Source: Candidatus Bipolaricaulota bacterium
Lineage (GTDB): Bacteria > Bipolaricaulota > Bipolaricaulia > RBG-16-55-9
Length of the DNA stretch: 10,018 nt
NCBI GenBank assembly: GCA_027021605.1
Contig: JALUUA010000170.1
Location: 1-10,018 of the forward strand
Direction: 5' to 3'
Shown here piece by piece: positions 1 to 6,423 of the stretch (within the stretch, counting starts at the first letter, position 1; the number at the start of each line of letters is the position of its first letter). The notes under the pieces were generated by a model. The model worked only from the letters and a program-made list of their open reading frames with translations. It was not told the DNA's origin and ran no database searches. The position numbers and the translations under genes are program-made.

Positions 1-15
1 GTAGCCGCAAGAAGC

Positions 16-36
16 AAGGAGAGGAGAGGAAGGGGG
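16..36 (+). promoter_or_regulatory. Polypurine ribosome-binding region of the GAPDH-like gene
   Basis: An almost pure purine tract contains AAGGAG, GAGGAG and GAGGAAGG in succession and ends 7 bases before the ATG at 44. Any of these could pair with the 16S rRNA tail; the GGAAGG copy nearest the start has the best spacing. No promoter is visible in the few bases before it. A TAG at 2-4 could be the end of an upstream gene, but this cannot be decided from the window. Confidence 0.5.
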
Positions 37-43
37 CGAGAAG

Positions 44-1111
44 ATGGGCAAGACGGTGATGGTGATCGGGACGGGGACGATCGGGGAGCCGCTCATCGGG
101 CTTTTGGCCGACATTCAAAAGGACGTCGGGATCGACGAGGTGATCTTCAACAAGCACACGCCCCTGGTGGACGACCGCACCAAGGTGATCTATCTCATGA
201 AGCGCGGGGCGAAGCTCGCCGTGGACGAGGAGAAGATCCCCAAGTTCCAAGAACTGGGCATGGAGCCCAGCTACACGAAGCTCGAGGCCCTCGACAAGGC
301 CGACGTCGTCATCGACTGCACCCCCAAGGGCTTCGGCATGGAGAACAAGCGGGAGTATTACAAAAACTTTGAGCACAACACGTTGGGATTTATCGCCCAG
401 GGGAGCGAGTTCGGCTTCGGGAAGATGTACGTCCACGGGGTGAACGACGAGGCCCTCGTCCCCGGGGAGGACAAATACATCCAAGTCGTAAGCTGCAACA
501 CGCACAACCTGGCCGTGCTCATCCACACGCTGGCGCTGAGCGGCGGGCCCGATAATTTGATCGAGGGAAGGTTTGTGTGCATGCGCCGGGCCAACGACAT
601 CAGCCAGACGAGCTCCTACGTCCCCTCCCCCACGGTGAGCGAGCACATCGACCCGCGGTTTGGGACCCACCACGCCCGCGACGCCCACCACCTCTTTAAG
701 ACCCTGGGACTCGAGTTAAACCTCTTCTCGTCTGCGATCAAGCTGAACACCCAGTACATGCACACGATCTGGTTCCACCTCTCCCTGAAGAAGCCCACGA
801 CCCTCGAGAGGGTGCATGAGCTCTTAAACGAGAACCCGCACATCGCCGTCACGCACAAGAAGAGCGCCAATCTCGTCTTCTCCTTCGGGCGGGACCACGG
901 GCACTACGGGAGGATTTTGAACAACACCGTGGTGGTGCTGCCGTCCCTGCACGTGAGCGAGGACGGCCGGGAGGTCCACGGCTTCTGCTTTACGCCCCAG
1001 GACGGGAACTCGCTGCTGTCCAGCGTAGCTGCCACCCTGTGGTTCCTCTACCCCGACGACTACACGGAGCGCCTCCAAGTCTTGGAGCCGTACTTCTACC
1101 AAGAGATCTAA
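44..1111 (+). CDS. Type II (archaeal-type) glyceraldehyde-3-phosphate dehydrogenase-like protein
   Basis: This 355-residue protein looks like the type II GAPDH family, which oxidises glyceraldehyde 3-phosphate to 1,3-bisphosphoglycerate with NAD(P)+ in cytosolic glycolysis or gluconeogenesis. Visible evidence is an N-terminal dinucleotide-binding GTGTIG at residues 9-14, a DVVIDCTPKG strand-turn at 87-96 that matches the family's 'D(A/C)TPxG' segment, and the nucleophile motif VVSCNTHNL with the probable catalytic Cys151. It also has RRAND at 181-185, corresponding to the family's RRAxD, a THH motif at 208-210, and a probable catalytic His240 in QYMHT. Classical bacterial GAPDH has SCTTNC instead. 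At 355 residues it is slightly longer than the roughly 335-340 typical of archaeal members. The ATG follows a purine-rich leader and the next gene starts 9 bases downstream. Family placement is fairly sure; the exact substrate is less so, because the motifs are divergent. A paralogous dehydrogenase of another specificity is the main alternative. Confidence 0.75.
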   Translation: MGKTVMVIGTGTIGEPLIGLLADIQKDVGIDEVIFNKHTPLVDDRTKVIYLMKRGAKLAVDEEKIPKFQELGMEPSYTKLEALDKADVVIDCTPKGFGMENKREYYKNFEHNTLGFIAQGSEFGFGKMYVHGVNDEALVPGEDKYIQVVSCNTHNLAVLIHTLALSGGPDNLIEGRFVCMRRANDISQTSSYVPSPTVSEHIDPRFGTHHARDAHHLFKTLGLELNLFSSAIKLNTQYMHTIWFHLSLKKPTTLERVHELLNENPHIAVTHKKSANLVFSFGRDHGHYGRILNNTVVVLPSLHVSEDGREVHGFCFTPQDGNSLLSSVAATLWFLYPDDYTERLQVLEPYFYQEI

Positions 1112-1120
1112 GCAAGCCTG

Positions 1121-1927
1121 ATGGGCTTTCCGAGGCTACGGCGGCTGGGCCGGGAGACGCTCACCGGCGCGCTGGGGTTGCTCTACCCCCCGGAGTGCCC
1201 ACTGTGCGAGCGGCCTTTGGACTTTGACGAAGACGATTCTCCGCGGGGGCCCTCGAGATTCTTGTGCGCGCGGTGCCGGGAGGGGCTTGAGAAGGAGCGC
1301 ATTCAGCCCCCCTACTGCGCCCGCTGCGGGGAGCCCCTCCCCAACGGCGATGCGGACCTCTGCAGGGGCTGCGCCCTCGCAGCCGTGCCCTTCGAGGGGG
1401 CCCGCTCCTACGGGCTCTATGAGGGCGGCCTCGCCCGCTTGGTACAGCTCCTGAAATATCACAGGGAGCCCGCGCTCGCGGGGGCGCTGGCTCCCCTGCT
1501 CGCTGATATCATCGCCCGCGAGGGGATCGAGTTCGAGGGGATCACGTACGTGCCCCTCAGCAAGAGGCGCCTGCGGGAGCGGGGCTTCAACCAGGCGGAG
1601 CGCCTGGCCCGCGCGCTCGGGAGGCTCTGGGGAGCGCCCGTCTTCCCCGCGCTGCGCAAGGTCCGCGAGACCGTCCCCCAGGAGGCCCTCTCCCGCCGGG
1701 AGCGCCTCGAGAACGTAAGGGGCTCGTTCGCGCCCCTGGGGAGAGCCCGCTGCGAAAGCGTTCTGCTGATCGACGATGTTTATACCACCGGGGCCACGGT
1801 GCGGGAGTGCTCCTCGGTGCTCCAAGAAGCGGGCTACGAGCGCGTCTTTGTGCTCACCGTCGCCCGCACGCCCCATCCCCGCTCCTCCCCCGCCGCGGAG
1901 GGGAACCCGAAGGAGGTCGAGGCTTAG
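1121..1927 (+). CDS. comF: ComF family protein (phosphoribosyltransferase-like)
   Basis: This 268-residue protein has the full ComF layout. The N-terminus carries four CxxC pairs (Cys26/29, 49/52, 66/69, 81/84), expected to bind zinc. Then come the family motifs LLKYH at 110-114, PLSKRRLRERGFNQAE at 145-160 and a late PRPP-loop signature, LLIDDVYTTGAT, at 215-226 with the paired acids Asp218-Asp219. In competent bacteria ComF is a cytosolic protein needed for DNA uptake, probably coupling translocated single strands to processing factors; in many non-competent bacteria its role is unknown (the E. coli homologue is GntX/YhgH). No other competence gene is visible here. It starts 9 bases after the GAPDH-like gene with only a weak ribosome binding site, and ends 3 bases before the next start. 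The last 20 residues are a Pro/Ser/Glu-rich tail. The family is certain; its function in this organism is not. Confidence 0.92.
   Translation: MGFPRLRRLGRETLTGALGLLYPPECPLCERPLDFDEDDSPRGPSRFLCARCREGLEKERIQPPYCARCGEPLPNGDADLCRGCALAAVPFEGARSYGLYEGGLARLVQLLKYHREPALAGALAPLLADIIAREGIEFEGITYVPLSKRRLRERGFNQAERLARALGRLWGAPVFPALRKVRETVPQEALSRRERLENVRGSFAPLGRARCESVLLIDDVYTTGATVRECSSVLQEAGYERVFVLTVARTPHPRSSPAAEGNPKEVEA
1911..1922 (+). promoter_or_regulatory. Ribosome binding site for the MBL-fold hydrolase
   Basis: AGGAGGTCGAGG lies inside the last codons of comF. It contains a perfect AGGAGGT ending 13 bases before the ATG at 1931, a little farther than ideal. It supports translation of the hydrolase by ribosomes already on the comF message. 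Confidence 0.6.
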
Positions 1928-1930
1928 CCC

Positions 1931-2533
1931 ATGGACGTCGAGACCCTGGTGCTCACGGAGTACGCCTCCAACTGCTACATCGTGAAGTCGGGGGGCGAGG
2001 CGATGATCATCGACCCCGGCGAGCCCAGTCCCTTAATTCTAGAACGCGTTCGGGGCTCTACGGTGAAGTACATCGTCAACACCCACGCCCACCCCGACCA
2101 CATCGGGGGGGACGCGTATCTCAAGGAACAGCTCGGCGCACCGCTGGTGCTCCACCCCGACGATCGAGAGCTGCTGCGGGCCCTCTTGGGGGATGCCGTC
2201 GAGCCCGACCTCTGGGTCCGCGAGGGGGACGTGCTCGAGCTGGGGGAGCTTCGATTCGAGGTTTTGCACACCCCGGGCCACACGCCGGGGAGCATCACGC
2301 TCATGGAGCGGGAGGAGCGGGTGCTCTTCGTGGGGGATCTGTTGTTTGCGGGCTCGATCGGCCGGACGGATTTCCCCGGCGGGTCGGACACCCAGATGCG
2401 GAAATCGTTGGCGCGGGTCGCTATGCTGGAGGGCGACTGGAAGGTCTTTTCGGGCCACGGGCCCGAGACCACCCTGAGCCACGAGCGCTGGACCAACCCC
2501 TTCCTGACGGGGTTGCCCGAGCTGGGGGTCTGA
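1931..2533 (+). CDS. MBL-fold metallo-hydrolase (glyoxalase II-like, YcbL type)
   Basis: A complete 200-residue metallo-beta-lactamase-fold hydrolase. The metal site is intact: THAHPDH at 51-57 supplies His52, His54, Asp56 and His57; TPGHTPGS supplies His117; VGDLLF supplies bridging Asp136; and SGHGPET supplies His176. The segment IGRTDFPGGS at 143-152 is typical of the small single-domain glyoxalase-II-like group that hydrolyses thioesters such as S-D-lactoylglutathione or related compounds in the cytosol. The C-terminal substrate domain of true GloB is absent, as in YcbL. The N-terminal YASNCYIV strand is also characteristic. There is no signal peptide. It sits 3 bases after comF and 23 bases before dnaG, so it is probably co-transcribed with both. 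The fold and metal site are certain; the physiological thioester is unknown. Confidence 0.93.
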   Translation: MDVETLVLTEYASNCYIVKSGGEAMIIDPGEPSPLILERVRGSTVKYIVNTHAHPDHIGGDAYLKEQLGAPLVLHPDDRELLRALLGDAVEPDLWVREGDVLELGELRFEVLHTPGHTPGSITLMEREERVLFVGDLLFAGSIGRTDFPGGSDTQMRKSLARVAMLEGDWKVFSGHGPETTLSHERWTNPFLTGLPELGV

Positions 2534-2534
2534 C

Positions 2535-2550
2535 GAGAGGGGAAGGGAGA
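2535..2550 (+). promoter_or_regulatory. Ribosome binding site deciding the dnaG start
   Basis: GAGAGGGGAAGGGAGA ends 6 bases before the ATG at 2557. The reading frame stays open for another 250 codons upstream through the hydrolase gene. This purine tract, together with the conserved primase N-terminus beginning directly after it, fixes the start at 2557. Confidence 0.6.
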
Positions 2551-2556
2551 GCCGGG

Positions 2557-4419
2557 ATGCCCACGCGGGAGGAGATCGAGGAGATCCGGGCGCGGGTGAA
2601 CATCGCCGACGTCGTCGGGCGGTACGTTCACCTCAAGCCCCAGGGGAGCCGCTACGTGGGGGTGTGCCCCTTCCACCCCGACAAGAGCCCCTCGTTTACC
2701 GTAAGCCCCGAGAAGGGGCTGTACCACTGCTTCGGCTGCGGCGAGGGCGGGGACGTCTTCCGCTTCCTGATGGCCATCGAGCGCATCGAATTTCCCGAAG
2801 CCGTCCGCCGCCTCGCCGAGGAGGCGGGGGTCCCCCTCTCCCACCGCGACGGGGGAGCGGAGGGGGGCCAAAAGGAGCGCCTCCGGGCGCTCTTGGAGCG
2901 GGCGGTCCGCTTCTTCGAGGGGAAGCTCTATGAGCCCCTGGGACGCCGGGCGCTCCGCTACCTTCAAGAGGCCCGCGGCTTCACGGAGGAGACCCTTCGT
3001 CGGTTCCGGCTGGGGTACGCCCCGCCCGGGGATCTCCTGCTCCAGACCTTCCAAAGCGAGCTATCAGAGCTTCAAAAGCTGGGCTTGGTGCTGGAGGGGG
3101 ACCGCGGGCGGTGGAGCTTCTTCCGCGATCGGGTGATCTTTCCCCTTGCGGACGCCCAGGGGCGGGTGGTGGGCTTTGCGGGACGGACCCTTAAGGACGA
3201 GGAGCCCAAGTACTTAAACACCCGCGCCACGCCCCTCTTCGAGAAGAGACATCTGCTCTATGGTCTTGCCCAAGCCCGAGCGGGGCTTGCGCAGCAGGGC
3301 TTTGCGCTGCTGGTGGAGGGCTACACCGACGTCCTCGCGGCCCACCAGCACGGCTTTACGAACGCCGTCGCCAGCATGGGGACGGCCTTTACCCCGCAGC
3401 AGGCCCGCCTGTTACGGCGGTTCGTTCCCAAGGTGCTCCTGGCTTACGATCGGGACGCGGCGGGCCGGGCAGCGACCCTGAGGGGCATGGCCCAGCTGCT
3501 GCGGGCGGGACTGGAAGTTGAGGTCGTGGTGCTGCCGCCGGGGGAAGACCCCGACGGGCTGCTGCGCCGCGGGGGCCCCGAGGCGTTTCGGGAGTTTCTG
3601 CAGCGGGCGAGGCCCTTCCCCGAGTTCTACGTGCAGGCCCTCTTGGAGGAGCACGACGTCCAGAGCATCCGCGGGCAGGAGGAGGTTCTCACGGAAGTCA
3701 GGGCGTTTCTGGCGCACATCGAGAGCCCGGCGCTGCGGGCGCGGATCCTGCGGGAACTGTCGGCGAGCTTGGATATCCCCGTAGAGGAGCTGCAATCCGT
3801 GGTGCGCGGGAGGCGGGGGATGCAAGGGGAGGGACCGGCGGCTATAATGGCTCCCGAAGCCCCGAAGCGAGCGCAAGTGCCGGCGCAAGTGCACGTGCAA
3901 GCGCGGGCGTGGGGGGTGGAAGAGCACTTGATGTCGCTCTTGCTGCAAGGTGTGTTACCTCTGGAGCGGGCCGTCCGAGAGCTGGCCCCGGTGGACTTCC
4001 CCCGGTTTTCCCCCGCCATACAGACGCTCTCTTCCCTCTGTCGCGAACGAGAGGAGCGCGGCGAGCCCCTTCCGGAGCGCTTGGTGGGCCCGGAGGGCCA
4101 GGCGCTCCTGGGGGAGTGGCTCGAGCGCCTCGACCCCGAAACCCAACGGGCGCTGCGGGAGCTGGCGGTCAGCGAGAAGAGGGACTGCGACGAAGACCGA
4201 GCGGTGGAAGAGCTGATCGGACGTCTGCGACTCCGGAGCGTCGAGCGGCGGCTCCGCGAGATCCAGCGGGCGATTCGCGAGGCGGAACGGACGGGCGATC
4301 GAGCCGCCTTGGAGCGGCTGCAGGGCGAGCAGCAACGGGAGCTGCACGAACGGCGACGGCTTCTTACGCGACTGGGCTCCAGAGCAGCGCAGGGAGGAGG
4401 GAGACACGTCTATGGGTGA
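2557..4419 (+). CDS. dnaG: DNA primase DnaG
   Basis: A 620-residue primase, close to the usual family length of about 600, that makes RNA primers at the replication fork with the replicative helicase. The N-terminal zinc-binding domain has Cys37, His40, Cys58 and Cys61 in the typical CPFH...YHCFGCGEGGD arrangement. The catalytic core follows, with RVIFPLADAQGRVVGFAGR around 192-210 and PKYLN at 217-221. The TOPRIM domain has LLVEGYTD with Glu254 and LAYDRDAAG with Asp298 and Asp300 as metal-binding residues. A Pro/Ala/Gln/Val-rich linker at about 421-452 precedes a helical C-terminal region, expected to bind DnaB helicase and poorly conserved as usual. The start at 2557 is chosen from the ribosome binding site and the match to MPxxxIEEIRxRxxI. 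The gene overlaps rpoD by 8 bases. Confidence 0.97.
   Translation: MPTREEIEEIRARVNIADVVGRYVHLKPQGSRYVGVCPFHPDKSPSFTVSPEKGLYHCFGCGEGGDVFRFLMAIERIEFPEAVRRLAEEAGVPLSHRDGGAEGGQKERLRALLERAVRFFEGKLYEPLGRRALRYLQEARGFTEETLRRFRLGYAPPGDLLLQTFQSELSELQKLGLVLEGDRGRWSFFRDRVIFPLADAQGRVVGFAGRTLKDEEPKYLNTRATPLFEKRHLLYGLAQARAGLAQQGFALLVEGYTDVLAAHQHGFTNAVASMGTAFTPQQARLLRRFVPKVLLAYDRDAAGRAATLRGMAQLLRAGLEVEVVVLPPGEDPDGLLRRGGPEAFREFLQRARPFPEFYVQALLEEHDVQSIRGQEEVLTEVRAFLAHIESPALRARILRELSASLDIPVEELQSVVRGRRGMQGEGPAAIMAPEAPKRAQVPAQVHVQARAWGVEEHLMSLLLQGVLPLERAVRELAPVDFPRFSPAIQTLSSLCREREERGEPLPERLVGPEGQALLGEWLERLDPETQRALRELAVSEKRDCDEDRAVEELIGRLRLRSVERRLREIQRAIREAERTGDRAALERLQGEQQRELHERRRLLTRLGSRAAQGGGRHVYG
3820..3848 (+). 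promoter_or_regulatory. Candidate sigma-70 promoter inside dnaG, upstream of rpoD
   Basis: A perfect TATAAT at 3843-3848 stands out in GC-rich coding DNA. Exactly 17 bases upstream is ATGCAA at 3820-3825, which matches three of six positions of TTGACA. If used, transcription would begin near 3855 and give rpoD a leader of roughly 560 bases. Promoters for rpoD within dnaG are known in E. coli. The -35 match is weak and the hexamer could be chance, since the bases also encode Ala-Ile-Met. Confidence 0.3.
3871..3906 (+). repeat. Short tandem repeat in the dnaG linker (three 12-base units)
   Basis: Three 12-base units, GCGCAAGTGCCG, GCGCAAGTGCAC and the degenerate GTGCAAGCGCGG, run head to tail in frame. 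They encode a microrepeat resembling AQVP-AQVH-VQAR between the TOPRIM core and the C-terminal domain. The junction of units two and three forms a perfect 10-base palindrome, TGCACGTGCA, at 3890-3899. The unit length is a multiple of three, so copy-number change would lengthen the linker without breaking the gene. Confidence 0.55.
4393..4400 (+). promoter_or_regulatory. Ribosome binding site for rpoD inside the end of dnaG
   Basis: GGAGGAGG lies 11 bases before the ATG at 4412 and within the last codons of dnaG. It gives rpoD a strong entry site independent of simple stop-start coupling, although the two genes overlap by 8 bases. Confidence 0.6.
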
Positions 4420-5461
4420 TCCGCAGACCAACGGGGCGGAGTTCCTTTCCAACGGACAACGCCTCCGTCTCAACGGGGAGTTCGAGGGGGACCTCTTCGA
4501 GCTGGGGCTGACGGCCCCGCCCGAAGATCTCGACGAGGAGATTGAGGAGGAATCGTTCCTCACGGAGGCCGACACCGACGACGAGGAGGAGAAGGAGCTG
4601 CCCAGCTCCTCCGGCGATCCCGTCAAGATGTACCTCCAGGAGATCGGCAAGATCCCGCTGCTCACCCGCGAACAGGAGGTGGAGCTGGCCAAGCGGGTCG
4701 CCGACGGGGACGCCCAGGCCCGCGAGGCCCTCATCAACGCCAACCTCCGGCTGGTCGTCTCGATCGCGAAAAAATACATTGGCCGCGGCCTCTCCTTCCT
4801 GGACCTGATCCAGGAGGGGAACCTGGGGCTCATGAAGGCCGTGGAGAAGTTCGACTGGACCAAGGGGTATAAGTTCAGCACCTACGCCACCTGGTGGATC
4901 CGCCAGGCCATCACGAGGGCCATCGCCGATCAGGCCCGAACCATCCGCATTCCCGTCCACATGATCGACACCGTCCGCGAACTCCAGCGCGTAAAGAAGG
5001 AACTCATCCAGGAGACTGGCGAGGTCCCCGACCAGGAGACCCTGGCCCAGGAGCTGGGGATGCCCGTGGAGAAGATCAAACGGGTGGAGAACGTCTCCCA
5101 GTACACCAGCTCCTTGGAGCGCCCCATCGGCGAGGACGAGGAGGACTCCCTCGGCGACTTGATCCCCGACGAGCACGCCCCCTCCCCCACCAAGGAGGCG
5201 TACAAGCAATTCATGATGGAGGAGCTGGAGCGGGCGCTGAGCCAGCTCAGCCCCCGAGAGCGGGAGATCCTCATCCTGAGATACGGAATCAAGGACGGTC
5301 ATCCTCGCACCCTCAAGGAGGTGGCCGGGGAGTTCAACATCACCCGCGAGCGGGTCCGCCAGATCGAGATCAAGGCGCTGGATAAGCTGAAGCACCCCAC
5401 CCGCAAGGAGGAACTGAAGAAGTTCCGCCAGCTCCTCCTCAGCGAGGACGCCGGCCTCTAG
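4412..5461 (+). CDS. rpoD: Primary RNA polymerase sigma factor RpoD (sigma-70 family)
   Basis: A 349-residue group 1 or 2 sigma-70 factor that directs RNA polymerase to promoters. Region 1.2 begins at DPVKMYLQEIG (69-79). Region 2 runs from about 107 to 176 and includes NANLRLVVSIAKKYIGRG, LSFLDLIQEGNLGLMKAVEKF and the -10-recognising and melting helix STYATWWIRQAI. Region 3 covers about 185-260. Region 4 covers about 270-335 with the -35-binding helix-turn-helix TLKEVAGEFNITRERVRQIE at 300-319. The first 68 residues are mostly acidic and lack a recognisable region 1.1; there is also no large non-conserved insert, so the protein is compact like those of Bacillus or Thermotoga. Its place directly after dnaG and the textbook core motifs support the housekeeping sigma factor rather than an alternative one. 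It starts by overlapping dnaG and ends 11 bases before miaA. Confidence 0.95.
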   Translation: MGDPQTNGAEFLSNGQRLRLNGEFEGDLFELGLTAPPEDLDEEIEEESFLTEADTDDEEEKELPSSSGDPVKMYLQEIGKIPLLTREQEVELAKRVADGDAQAREALINANLRLVVSIAKKYIGRGLSFLDLIQEGNLGLMKAVEKFDWTKGYKFSTYATWWIRQAITRAIADQARTIRIPVHMIDTVRELQRVKKELIQETGEVPDQETLAQELGMPVEKIKRVENVSQYTSSLERPIGEDEEDSLGDLIPDEHAPSPTKEAYKQFMMEELERALSQLSPREREILILRYGIKDGHPRTLKEVAGEFNITRERVRQIEIKALDKLKHPTRKEELKKFRQLLLSEDAGL

Positions 5462-5472
5462 CCCTTGCTTAC

Positions 5473-6423
5473 GTGACGGAGCGCGAGAGCGAACGCGAGC
5501 CCGTCTTGGTGATCCTGGGCCCCACGGGCGTGGGGAAGTCCCGGGTAGCCTACGAGCTGGCGCGGCGCCTGGGCGACGTCGAGATCATCTCGGCCGACGC
5601 CCGGGCCATCTACAAGGGCATGGACGTCGGGACGGACAAGCCCCCCAAGGAGTGGCGCGAGCGTGTTCCTCATCATCTCATCGACATCAAGGAGCCCCAC
5701 GAGCGCTACAGCGCGATGGACTTCCGCCGGGACGCTTTACGGCTCATCAGCGACATCCGAAAGCGGGGCGGGCGACCCGTAGTCGTGGGCGGGAGCACCC
5801 TGTATTTGGACGCCCTCTTCGGGAAGCTCTTCGAGGGACCTTCAGCGGACCTCGCCCTACGGGCGGAACTCCAGAAGCGTCCGCTGGTCGAGCTGTATGA
5901 GGAGCTCAAGCGAGTGGACCCCGAGGCCGCGCGGAGAATTCACCCCAACGACCGTCTGCGGATCGTGCGCGCTTTGGAGGTCTACCGCGTGACGGGGCGG
6001 CCGATCAGCGAGCTGCAAAAGCGGCTGCCGAAGCCGCCCTTCCGTTTTCTGAAGGTGGGGCTTACGGCCCGACGGGATGTTTTGTACGAGCGCATCGACC
6101 GCCGCGTCGACGAGATGATGCAGAAGGGGCTTCTGGAGGAAGTAAAGGCGCTGCGGCCCAAGGTTCCGAAGGGCTCACAGGCGTACAAGTCGAACGCCTA
6201 CCGAGAGCTCTTTTTGTATCTGGAGGGCGAGATCCCCTCCTTGGAAGAGGCGATACGACTCATCAAGAAGCACACCCGCGGCCACGCGCGGAGGCAGCTC
6301 ATCTACTTCAAGCGCGATCCCGAGATCCACTGGATCGACACCACGGAGCGCGCTCCCGAAGACGTCGCCGAGGAGATCTTGAACTTGCTACAATCCCGAT
6401 CCCGCGATTGCAGCAAACTATGA
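5473..6423 (+). CDS. miaA: tRNA dimethylallyltransferase MiaA
   Basis: A 316-residue MiaA, normal for the family, which transfers a dimethylallyl group to N6 of A37 in tRNAs reading UNN codons. Seen in the sequence are the P-loop GPTGVGKS at 16-23, SADARAIYKGMDVGTDKP at 40-57 (the catalytic Asp is expected here), VVGGSTLYLDALF at 104-116, and HPNDRLRIVRALEVYRVTG at 157-175. The C-terminus has HTRGHARRQLIYFKRDP at 267-283. The tRNA-contact segment that usually reads QAIGYKE is here SNAYREL (240-246), and the usual NTRxxAKRQ has become HTRGHARRQ. The GTG start at 5473 has no good ribosome binding site; TTG at 5506 is a possible shorter start, just before the P-loop. The gene ends in an ATGA overlap with nnr. 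Identity is sure despite the divergence. Confidence 0.93.
   Translation: MTERESEREPVLVILGPTGVGKSRVAYELARRLGDVEIISADARAIYKGMDVGTDKPPKEWRERVPHHLIDIKEPHERYSAMDFRRDALRLISDIRKRGGRPVVVGGSTLYLDALFGKLFEGPSADLALRAELQKRPLVELYEELKRVDPEAARRIHPNDRLRIVRALEVYRVTGRPISELQKRLPKPPFRFLKVGLTARRDVLYERIDRRVDEMMQKGLLEEVKALRPKVPKGSQAYKSNAYRELFLYLEGEIPSLEEAIRLIKKHTRGHARRQLIYFKRDPEIHWIDTTERAPEDVAEEILNLLQSRSRDCSKL

Noticed and set aside
1807..2556. The dnaG frame is open for 250 codons upstream of the chosen start, which could suggest a giant N-terminal extension or fusion.
   Set aside because: It overlaps the well-supported comF and MBL genes in another frame, gives an Arg/Gly/Pro/Ala-rich low-complexity translation, and the conserved primase N-terminus with a ribosome binding site begins exactly at 2557.
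1975..3054. Long open frame on the minus strand opposite the hydrolase and dnaG; similar long ones occur at 3955-4881, 4364-5395, 6303-7292 and 8154-9059.
   Set aside because: These mirror the codon pattern of GC-rich genes on the + strand, contain no recognisable motif and have no spacing or start signals of their own.
6389..6394. TACAAT near the end of miaA as a promoter for nnr.
   Set aside because: No -35-like hexamer at proper spacing; the genes are translationally coupled, so a separate promoter is not needed.
6408..6419. TTG start four codons upstream of nnr.
   Set aside because: The ATG at 6420 forms an ATGA overlap with the miaA stop and matches the usual N-terminus of the family.
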